8,452 nt of DNA. Origin: GCA-2709075 sp964492555. GTDB taxonomy: Bacteria; Pseudomonadota; Alphaproteobacteria; MPNO01; UBA2964. Below are positions 1 through 6,141 of this stretch, in pieces. Under the pieces are notes generated by a model. The model did not search any database. It was not told the DNA's origin and saw nothing but the letters and a program-made list of their open reading frames with translations. Position numbers and translations under genes: made by a program. Position 1 is the stretch's first letter, and each line of letters begins with the position of its first letter. The stretch is taken from positions 1-8,452 of the forward strand of contig CAZBKQ010000075.1 in assembly GCA_964492555.1 (NCBI GenBank), given 5' to 3'.

Positions 1-680
1 CCGCCGATGTGCTGAGGACCTATGAAATGGTCTATCCGTTCGGCTGGCTGGGCGTTCTGGCGGAAGCCCCGCCGTCGAAAGAGGTGGCGCTCTTCTCACA
101 TCATGAGAACGGCTTCGCGCTATTGTCGATGCGTTCGCCGTCTATCAGCCGCCTTTATCTGCAATGCGCGCCGGATGAGGATTTGACGAAATGGTCGGAC
201 GACCGGATCTGGGATGAGCTCGATGTAAGGCTCGGCGCGCCGGGATGGACGCTGGTGCGGGGCCCCATTATCCAGAAAGAGGTCACGCCGCTGCGCAGTT
301 TTTTCTCCGAACCGATGCAGCATGGGCGGCTATTCCTGGCGGGCGATGCCGCTCATGTAGTGCCGCCGACCGGGGCGAAAGGGCTGAATTCGGCGGTCGC
401 CGATGTCAGCGTCCTGTCCGCGGCGTTGATCGATTTTTTCAAAAAGGATGATGACTCCCTTCTGAAACGCTATTCGGATGTGGCGCTGGAACGGAACTGG
501 CAGGTGCAGCGTTTTTCCTGGGCGAATACGGCGGTCTACCATCAATATCCCGATGACAGCCCCTTTGAACGGCGGATGAAGGAGGCGCAGCTGCGCTATC
601 TGGTCAGCGATGAAACCCCGCAAAAACTCTATGCGGAAAATCACACCGGCCTGCCTATCGCATACTGGCCGGATATCTAG
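1..680 (+). CDS. pobA: PobA-family FAD aromatic hydroxylase (4-hydroxybenzoate 3-monooxygenase-like), C-terminal part
   Basis: Group A flavoprotein monooxygenase; the family hydroxylates 4-hydroxybenzoate to protocatechuate with NADPH and O2 in the cytoplasm. The gene enters from the left edge, with the first full codon at 3; about 225 of the usual ~394 residues are present, and the FAD-binding N-terminus is outside. The start is not in the window: GTG at 9 is internal. Visible hallmarks are YPFGWLG, the substrate-domain strand FALLSMRS, PLRSFFSEPMQHGRLFLAGDAAHVVPPTGAKGLN (read as two adjoining blocks, PLRSFFSEPMQHGR and LFLAGDAAHVVPPTGAKGLN) holding the second FAD motif GDAAH, and RFSWAN. 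By ungapped alignment from memory to the Pseudomonas fluorescens enzyme, carboxylate-binding Ser212, Arg214 and Tyr222, plus Arg220, Pro293 and Asn300, are kept. Relay residues Tyr201 and Tyr385 are Phe (93-95) and His (642-644). Family membership is secure; the substrate is less so. It converges on the dehydrogenase. Confidence 0.88.
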   Translation, partial: ADVLRTYEMVYPFGWLGVLAEAPPSKEVALFSHHENGFALLSMRSPSISRLYLQCAPDEDLTKWSDDRIWDELDVRLGAPGWTLVRGPIIQKEVTPLRSFFSEPMQHGRLFLAGDAAHVVPPTGAKGLNSAVADVSVLSAALIDFFKKDDDSLLKRYSDVALERNWQVQRFSWANTAVYHQYPDDSPFERRMKEAQLRYLVSDETPQKLYAENHTGLPIAYWPDI

Positions 681-1702
681 GCCGGCAGGAAAACCCCCTT
701 GCCGGTTTTCTGCTGATCGAGCAGCCCATAGGCCTCTTCCGCCTGATCGAGCGTCCATTTCTCGGTAAAGAGGGAATCCACATCGATCTTGCGATCGGCG
801 ACAAAGCGCGCGCAATCGGCCTGGCCGGTCTTTGAAAAGGTCCAGTGCCCCATGACGGAGACCTGGCGGAAGGTGAGGTCCGGTCCGACATTCAACGTGA
901 CCTCGCCGCCGCTCGCGACAAAACAGGCCGTGCCCCATTTACGCACTGACTGGACCGCCGCCGCGCGCGCCGGTTGAACGCCCGCCGTCTCGATTGTCTT
1001 ATGCGCCCCTTCGCCATGGGTGAGATCGCGGATCGCCTCGACCGGATCGGCCGCCGTCGGGTCGATGACCGCATCCGCGCCTTTTTCCAGCGCCAGCGCG
1101 CGCCGTTCGGGCGATGTTTCGACCGCGATGATCCGCGCGCCCATTTCCGATCCGAACTGCGCGGCGGACAGACCCACCGGCCCCATCCCGAAGACGGCGA
1201 CGGTCTCGTCGCCCTCCACGCCCAGACGCTTCAGCGCGCCATAGGCGGTACCCGTCCCGCAGGAAATCGCCGCCCCGGTCAGAAAGGACAGGTCGTCTGG
1301 CAGCGGCACCAGCGTGTGCGCGGCCGCCCGCATATAGCGCGCATGGCCGCCATGCCCCTGGCCTGAGCCGTAAACCTCCGGACCTTCGTCGCAAAGCTGC
1401 GACCAGCCCTCGATGCAATGGCGGCATTTTCCGCAGCCGTCATAGTGATGCACCATCACCCGGTCGCCGACGCGTATCTGATCTTCGGAAATATGCGCGC
1501 CGACCTCGGCCACCACGCCGCAGGGTTCATGGCCGGCGATGTAATATCCCTTGCCGTTATAGGGGCGGCGATAGGCGTGCAGGTCGGTGCCGCACATGCC
1601 GGATGCCTTAATCTCCAGCACCACATCGCGCGGGCCGGGGGTGGGGTCGGGGAATTCGCGCAGCTCTACCTTGCGCTCTCCCAGAAACGTAATGCCTTTC
1701 AT
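677..1702 (-). CDS. Zinc-dependent alcohol dehydrogenase (MDR superfamily)
   Basis: 341 residues, normal for a medium-chain NAD(P)-dependent zinc alcohol or polyol dehydrogenase. The GroES-like N-terminal domain carries the probable catalytic zinc ligands Cys37 (in GMCGTD) and His58-Glu59 (in AGHE), with Cys148 (in SCGTGTAYG) as the likely last ligand. The structural zinc is held by Cys90, Cys93, Cys96 and Cys104 (CGKCRHC...LC). The Rossmann nucleotide fold starts at Val168, with GMGPVG at 172-177; the acid after the second strand (Glu195 in AVETS) would favour NAD, an inference. The start is ATG at 1702 because GGGAGG lies at 1713-1708, five bases before it. Its stop overlaps the pobA-like stop. 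It is last in the minus-strand gene row, 78 bases after dsbA, and may have its own promoter. The substrate cannot be told from sequence; the neighbourhood suggests, but does not prove, an aromatic or acyl-derived alcohol. Confidence 0.93.
   Translation of the reverse strand: MKGITFLGERKVELREFPDPTPGPRDVVLEIKASGMCGTDLHAYRRPYNGKGYYIAGHEPCGVVAEVGAHISEDQIRVGDRVMVHHYDGCGKCRHCIEGWSQLCDEGPEVYGSGQGHGGHARYMRAAAHTLVPLPDDLSFLTGAAISCGTGTAYGALKRLGVEGDETVAVFGMGPVGLSAAQFGSEMGARIIAVETSPERRALALEKGADAVIDPTAADPVEAIRDLTHGEGAHKTIETAGVQPARAAAVQSVRKWGTACFVASGGEVTLNVGPDLTFRQVSVMGHWTFSKTGQADCARFVADRKIDVDSLFTEKWTLDQAEEAYGLLDQQKTGKGVFLPA
682..711 (+). terminator. Rho-independent terminator of the pobA-like gene
   Basis: Two bases after the TAG stop at 678-680, arm CCGGCAGG (682-689) pairs with CCTTGCCGG (697-705) with one bulged T. 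The loop is 7 bases (690-696) and the hairpin is followed by TTTTCT (706-711). The T-run follows only in the plus direction, so this terminates the pobA-like transcript. It lies wholly inside the last codons of the convergent dehydrogenase gene. Seen directly in sequence; termination itself is inferred. Confidence 0.7.
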
Positions 1703-1731
1703 GACGTCCTCCCTGAATATTCCGTGTGGAT

Positions 1732-1761
1732 ATTAGACCACGGAGGGCGCGAAGCTGAAAA
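1732..1761 (-). promoter_or_regulatory. Candidate promoter of the alcohol dehydrogenase
   Basis: Read on the minus strand, TTTTCA (1761-1756) is followed by an 18-base spacer and TCTAAT (1737-1732), a 4/6 and 5/6 match to sigma70 -35 and -10 boxes. The RBS and ATG follow 19-35 bases later. A short inverted repeat, CCGTG (1722-1726) and CACGG (1739-1743), straddles the -10 box and probable transcription start and could be an operator. This is a pattern match only. Confidence 0.3.
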
Positions 1762-1780
1762 GGCGGTGTGGCGCCGGAAG

Positions 1781-2387
1781 CTATTTCTTTTTCGCCCGTT
1801 CGGCGGCGATCATCGCGGCAAGCTGTTCCGGTCCGATGGCGCCCGGCACCATGGTGTCCCCGATGACAAAGGCGGGGGTGCCGTTGATTCCCAGATCTTC
1901 TGCCAGCCGATAATTCTTTTGCAGCGCTGCCTCGATCTCCGGGCGCTTCATATCGGCGCGCAGCTTTTTGACATCGAGCCCCAGCTTCTTCGCGATCGCG
2001 TCTATCGCGCGGTCATTGATACCCCGCGCGCGCATCAATTCGGTATGAAACTCCAGNNNNNNNNNNNNNNNNNNNNNNNNNNNNNNNNNNNNNNNNNNNN
2101 NNNNNNNNNNNNNNNNNNNNNNNNNNNNNNNNNNNNNNNNNNNNNNNNNNNNNNNNTTCGGCTTTGCGGTTTTGCAGTGCCTGTTTCTGCCGGGCCTGTT
2201 TCTCCGCCTCTTCCCGGGCTTGCAGCGCCGTCAACGCCTCCCGGATAATGGTCGGGTTCTGGATCAGATAGTCCCGGATCACCTTCTCAAAGGCTTTTTT
2301 CTGATCGGGCGTAATATCCTGAGCCTGCGCGGCGGGCGCGCAAAAAACCGCCAGGGCGGCGATTGCCATAAAGAATTTCCTGATCAT
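1781..2387 (-). CDS. DsbA-family periplasmic thiol-disulfide oxidoreductase (Com1/ScsC-like), split by a sequence gap
   Basis: Exported thioredoxin-fold protein, probably making or isomerising disulfides in the periplasm. Start chosen at ATG 2387 (MIRKFF...), preceded by AGGA at 2394-2391; a longer upstream frame adds residues not typical of a signal peptide. A Sec signal peptide spans residues 1-23 with likely cleavage after AQA. Residues ~24-77 form a charged helical segment (VIRDYLIQNPTIIREAL, then a Glu/Lys/Gln-rich stretch) like the N-terminal region of ScsC/Com1-type DsbA proteins, known for oligomerisation in ScsC. After the N gap, 91 residues of the C-terminal half remain, with the helical insert and the cis-proline loop NGTPAFVIG. 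The CXXC site falls in the gap. The halves are not in one frame across 100 Ns, so the gap length is a placeholder; a family length of ~250 residues implies roughly 240 missing bases. It sits 58 bases after the synthetase gene. Confidence 0.85.
2057..2156. other. Assembly gap (100 N) inside dsbA
   Basis: A run of exactly 100 N. The flanks show no duplicated sequence, so this is a genuine missing stretch rather than an unmerged overlap. Reading dsbA across it, 334 bases lie between the first base of the start codon and the last resolved codon, which is not a multiple of three, so the true gap is not 100 bases. Confidence 0.97.
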
Positions 2388-2445
2388 CTGTCCTGTTCCC
2401 GTGTTGCGTGACCGAACCCTAGCGCGGGGCCGCCGGATTTGAAAT

Positions 2446-4556
2446 TCATTTAACGGTGATCGACAGTTCATCGCGGCCCAGGAAATGGTCGAGCGCCTCT
2501 GGATTGGCCAGCGCTTCCTTGTTTCCGACCGCCCGACCGTGGATCACGTCGCGCACGGCGAGTTCCGTTATCTTGCCTGATTTGGTGCGCGGGATATCGG
2601 GGACATCCAGGATCACCGAAGGCACATGACGCGGCGAGGCGCCCGACCGGATACGGGCCCGTATGGTATCGCGCAGACTGTCATCGAGCACCGCATCGCC
2701 GCGCATCCGTACGAAAAGGATTATCCGGACATCGCCGTCCGGCATGTCCTGCCCGACCGCGATGGCTTCCTCGATTTCGGAAAGCTGCTCGACCTGACGG
2801 TAAATTTCCGCCGTGCCGATGCGCACCCCGCCGGGGTTGAGCGTCGCGTCCGACCGCCCATAGATCACCAGCCCGCCATGCCGTGTGAATTCGGCCCAGT
2901 CGCCATGATGCCAGACGCCGGGAAAGCGTTCGAAATAGGCGGCGCGGAACCGCGCATCGCCGGGATCATTCCAGAACCCGACGGGCATGGAAGGAAAGGC
3001 GTTGCGGCAGACCAGTTCTCCCTTTTCAGCGGAGAGCGCCTTGCCGTCCGGATCGAACACCGCGACATCCATGCCGAGACAGGGCGCCTGCAACTCGCCG
3101 CGCCACACCGGGCCGACAGGGTTACCGGCGGCGAAACAGCCGACGATATCCGTGCCGCCGGAGATCGAGGACAGGCAGACATCCTGTTTGATGTCGCGAT
3201 AGACATAATCGAAGCTTTCCGGCGCCAGTGGCGACCCCGTCGACAGGATTGTCCTGACGGAAGAAAGATCATGCGTCGCCGCCGGTCTGACGCCCGCTTT
3301 CTTCGCCGCATCAATAAATTTCGCCGATGTCCCGAAATGGGTGATCGCGGCTTCATCCGCGAAATCGAACAATATGTTTCCATCCGGATGAAACGGCGCG
3401 CCGTCATAGAGGACCAGTGCCGCCTCCGCCGCCAGGGCGGAAACCAGCCAGTTCCACATCATCCAGCCGAGCGTGGTGAAATAGAACACCCGGTCATTGC
3501 GCTTTGTGTCGGTCTGCAGCAGGTGTTCCTTCAGATGCTGCAACAACGTTCCGCCCGCCCCGTGAACGATGCATTTCGGAACCCCGGTCGTGCCGCTGGA
3601 AAACAGGATATAAAGCGGGTGGTTGAAGGGAAGTTGCGGAAAATCGATCCCGGCGGCGGTATAGGGCGCAATGAAACCGGCCAGCGCGTCGTCGGCCTCC
3701 AGCGGGTCGTCGGGGTCGTAAGGAAGAATTACGGTTTGTTCGACCGACGGTAAATCCGCGCGGATCGCGGCAATCTTTTCGCGGCAGTCGAATTCCCTGC
3801 CATTATAGAAATAGCGGTCGATGCCGATCAGCATTTTCGGTTCAATCTGGCCGAACCGGTCGAGCACCCCCTGATGGCCGAAATCCGGCGAACAGCTCGA
3901 CCAGACCGCGCCGATACTGGCGGCGGCCAGCATACAGGCGACCGCTTCAGGCATATTGGGCAGGATGGCGGCGACCCGGTCGCCTTTGCCGATGCCCGCC
4001 GCAATCATTGCCTGACGCAGGCGCGAGACCAGATCGTACAAATCGTTGAAACCGAGCGTCCGGCGCGTGCCGTTTTCGCCCCGGAAGAAAATCGCCGGCG
4101 CATCGTCCCGCCGCCTCAGCAGATTNNNNNNNNNNNNNNNNNNNNNNNNNNNNNNNNNNNNNNNNNNNNNNNNNNNNNNNNNNNNNNNNNNNNNNNNNNN
4201 NNNNNNNNNNNNNNNNNNNNNNNNNCGTTTTCGCCCCGGAAGAAAATCGCCGGCGCATCGTCCCGCCGCCTCAGCAGATTTTCGGCGAAATTGAGTTTCG
4301 CGTCCGGAAAGAACGCCGCGCCCGGCATCCTGTCCGCGTCGCGCAGCACAGTATGCCCTTGCGTTTCGGCGATGACGCCGCCGAAATCCCACAGACTTTG
4401 CCAGAACTGTTCGGATTCCTTCACAGACCAGGAATGCAACGCCGCGTAATCCGCCGCCTCTATCCCGTGATCGCGCCGGACTTGCGCCATAAAGCGGGCG
4501 AGCAGCGTGCCGTTTCGCCGCGCCGCCGATGGCTGCCAGAGCGGCGCGTCATTCAT
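2446..4556 (-). CDS. Acetoacetyl-CoA synthetase (acetoacetate-CoA ligase), artificially split by an N gap
   Basis: ANL-superfamily ligase joining acetoacetate and CoA with ATP cleavage to AMP and PPi, in the cytoplasm. Removing the 155 extra bases (100 N plus one 55-base copy) gives one frame of 651 residues, the normal length for this enzyme. Seen in order: N-terminal cap (WSVKESEQFWQSLWDF, ~43-58), the P-loop-like signature ILFSSGTTGVPK (~265-276), the family-typical LGWMMWNW (~311-318), hinge region YGRSDATLNPGG (~514-525) and the C-terminal PRTKSGK with catalytic Lys ~610. The motif set and length fit acetoacetyl- rather than acetyl-CoA synthetase. Start ATG 4556 overlaps the hmgA stop as ATGA, with no clear Shine-Dalgarno, so translation is probably coupled to hmgA. 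Acetoacetate is an end product of homogentisate breakdown, which supports the call. Common symbols are aacS or acsA; none is assigned here. Confidence 0.93.
4071..4125. repeat. 55-base direct repeat, left copy (unmerged contig end)
   Basis: These 55 bases end exactly at the N run and are identical to 4226-4280, which begins exactly after it. Both encode the same peptide of the synthetase (NLLRRRDDAPAIFFRGEN). The exact fit of both copies to contig ends marks an assembly overlap, not a biological repeat. Confidence 0.95.
4126..4225. other. Spurious assembly gap (100 N) inside the acetoacetyl-CoA synthetase gene
   Basis: A 100-N scaffold spacer between two copies of one 55-base sequence. The two coding frames differ by 2, which equals 155 modulo 3, so deleting the gap and one copy restores a continuous frame. 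No sequence is likely to be missing. Confidence 0.93.
4226..4280. repeat. 55-base direct repeat, right copy (unmerged contig end)
   Basis: Identical over all 55 bases to 4071-4125 and starts at the first base after the N run. It continues into the N-terminal coding part of the synthetase (…FPDAKLNFAE upstream on the minus strand). Confidence 0.95.
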
Positions 4557-5902
4557 GGGTTTTTCGGGAAATGGCGTTCCAGCCCGGCCCAGCAATCGGA
4601 ATATTCGGCATCGATCAAAGCAGGGTCGCAGGCAAAGGCGGTGGGCGCCATCGGGTAGCGGGTCTCGAACATCACCGCCAGCGTGTTGCGCAACCGTTCC
4701 GGTTTCAGCCCGGTCTTGCTTGCCTTGGCGAAGGCCTTCGCATCCGGCCCGTGCGGCACCATGGCGTTATGCAGGCTGGCGCCGCCGGGTTTGAAGCCGC
4801 CCGGCTTGGCGTCATAGACCCCTTTGACCAGCCCCATGAATTCGCTCATCGCGTTCATGTGATACCAGGGCGGACGGAAACTGTGCTCGGCGACCGACCA
4901 GCGCGCGGGGAAGATCACGAAATCCACATTGGCGATGCCCGGCGTGTCGGACGGCGCGGTCAGCACGGTAAAGATCGACGGGTCGGCATGGTCGAAGGTG
5001 ACGGTGTTGACCGCCGCAAAGCGCGCGAGATCATATTTGAAGGGCGCATGATTGCCGTGCCAGGCGACGACGTCGAGCGGTGAATGGCCGATCTCCGCCG
5101 CGTAAAGCCGCCCCATAGATTTGAACACCATCTCGCAAGGTTCTTCGATGTCTTCATAAGCCGCCGCCGGGTAAAGGAAGTCCCGTTCATTGGCCAGCAT
5201 ATTGGCGCCGATCGGGCCGCGCTCCGGCAAGGTGAAACCCTGGCCGTAATTTTCGCAGACATAGCCGCGCGCCTCGCCCTCAACCGGATCGGCGCGGAAT
5301 TTCACCCCGCGCGGGATCACCACGATTTCTCCCGGCGCGGCGGCCAAAACGCCATATTCGGTGACAAACCGCATCGCGCCGCTTTCCGGCACGAACAGCA
5401 TGTCGCCATCCCCATTGCAGAAATATCGATTCGTCATCGGCGCGGTGACACGATAGAGATGCGCGGCCATGCCGGTTTGGGCTCTGGCATCGCCGCCGCT
5501 CGCCATGGTCGCCAGCCCGTCGATCAGGTCGGTGGGGTCTTCCGGCATCGCCGCCGGGTGCCAGCGCATCTGCCCGGCGGGCAGGATGTTTTCATCGAAA
5601 CAGGGCGCGGTGCGGATCTGGCCGCTATCGATCTCCGTCAGCTTTGCGATATGGCGGACGGACGGGCGGATACGATAGAGCCAGCTGCGCCGGTTTTGCG
5701 CGTTTGGCGCGGTAAAGGCGGTGCCGCTGATCTGCTCGGCATAGAGCCCCAGTGGCCCTTCCTGCGGCGAGTTTTGCCCGATCGGCAGCGCGCCCGCGAC
5801 CGCCTCGGTCGCGAACTGGTTGTTAAAGCCCGGCATCAGATCGAAGGAACTCTCCGGTCCCGTGATGCGCCCGCCCATGACGATGTGTTCGTTATCGGTC
5901 AT
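4553..5902 (-). CDS. hmgA: Homogentisate 1,2-dioxygenase
   Basis: Non-haem Fe(II) dioxygenase that opens the ring of homogentisate to maleylacetoacetate, the central step of tyrosine/phenylalanine and related aromatic degradation; cytoplasmic. 449 residues, full length for the family. The N-terminal part starts with the typical GFNNQFATEA (25-34) and GPLGLYAEQISGTAFTAP. The C-terminal cupin holds all three iron ligands: His348 and Glu354 in PWYHMNAMSEFMG and His384 in AMVPHGPD. The probable catalytic base His305 is in TFDHADPS. Other family blocks include HWP-like RWHPAAMP (113-120) and IPRGVKF (197-203). ATG 5902 has no Shine-Dalgarno; a -10-like TATAAA sits six bases upstream, suggesting a leaderless transcript. 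ATG at residue 9 is a less likely alternative. It is the first gene of the minus-strand unit, overlapping the synthetase by four bases. Isomerase and fumarylacetoacetase genes are not adjacent. Confidence 0.97.
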   Translation of the reverse strand: MTDNEHIVMGGRITGPESSFDLMPGFNNQFATEAVAGALPIGQNSPQEGPLGLYAEQISGTAFTAPNAQNRRSWLYRIRPSVRHIAKLTEIDSGQIRTAPCFDENILPAGQMRWHPAAMPEDPTDLIDGLATMASGGDARAQTGMAAHLYRVTAPMTNRYFCNGDGDMLFVPESGAMRFVTEYGVLAAAPGEIVVIPRGVKFRADPVEGEARGYVCENYGQGFTLPERGPIGANMLANERDFLYPAAAYEDIEEPCEMVFKSMGRLYAAEIGHSPLDVVAWHGNHAPFKYDLARFAAVNTVTFDHADPSIFTVLTAPSDTPGIANVDFVIFPARWSVAEHSFRPPWYHMNAMSEFMGLVKGVYDAKPGGFKPGGASLHNAMVPHGPDAKAFAKASKTGLKPERLRNTLAVMFETRYPMAPTAFACDPALIDAEYSDCWAGLERHFPKNP

Positions 5903-5914
5903 GACGGTTTTATA
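5903..5914 (-). promoter_or_regulatory. Candidate -10 element of a leaderless hmgA promoter
   Basis: On the minus strand TATAAA (5914-5909; 5/6 to the sigma70 -10 consensus) is followed by six bases and then the hmgA ATG. A start six bases after the -10 box would put +1 at the A of the start codon. No good -35 box is seen 16-18 bases upstream, so activator help or another sigma factor would be needed. Pattern match plus the absence of an RBS; not proof. Confidence 0.33.
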
Positions 5915-5932
5915 GCATAACGGTTTTTCCGT
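5904..5932. promoter_or_regulatory. Possible operator: repeated ACGGTTTT and ACGG-N5-CCGT palindrome upstream of hmgA
   Basis: ACGGTTTT occurs at 5904-5911 and again at 5920-5927, 16 bases apart (about one and a half helical turns). The second copy is part of a perfect short inverted repeat, ACGG (5920-5923), TTTTT, CCGT (5929-5932). These flank the candidate -10 box of hmgA, a fitting place for a regulator of homogentisate catabolism. The elements are short and could be chance. The rest of the divergent spacer, to 6141, shows no convincing promoter or RNA structure. Confidence 0.25.
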
Positions 5933-6141
5933 GCATTCACGTCAGCGAGCCGGAATCCCTAATCCCCGTAATGGCGGAAGGTGTTTGTCGCGGTGCGGAA
6001 ATTGTTCAATTCGCGCTGTCCTCCTGTTGGGTCAAGCCGGCCGCATTTACCAAGGATTTACCTTCGAATCGTATTCTTTACTCCGTACATCACCGCAAAT
6101 TTGGCCGGAGAGAACATGCCGGTTTGACAAGCAGGTTCCTG

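Noticed and set aside
1758..1775. Possible dsbA terminator (GGCG stem, TTTT) on the minus strand
   Set aside because: The stem is only four base pairs with a six-base loop and a short T-run; too weak to call, and it overlaps the candidate promoter.
1418..2248. Plus-strand frame running through the first N gap
   Set aside because: It is antisense to the dehydrogenase and dsbA and is kept open only because Ns are read as unknown residues.
2626..3753. Plus-strand 375-codon open frame opposite the acetoacetyl-CoA synthetase
   Set aside because: The minus strand encodes conserved ANL motifs throughout; the plus product is Arg/Pro-rich with no family likeness.
4071..4280. Biological tandem duplication within the synthetase gene
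   Set aside because: The copies coincide exactly with contig ends around an N spacer, and one-copy sequence gives a normal-length enzyme.
5084..5920. Plus-strand 278-codon frame opposite hmgA
   Set aside because: Shadow of the highly conserved hmgA frame; no RBS or domain.
6124..6129. Perfect TTGACA -35 box before the kinase
   Set aside because: No -10-like sequence lies 16-18 bases downstream, which would already be inside the coding region; probably chance.
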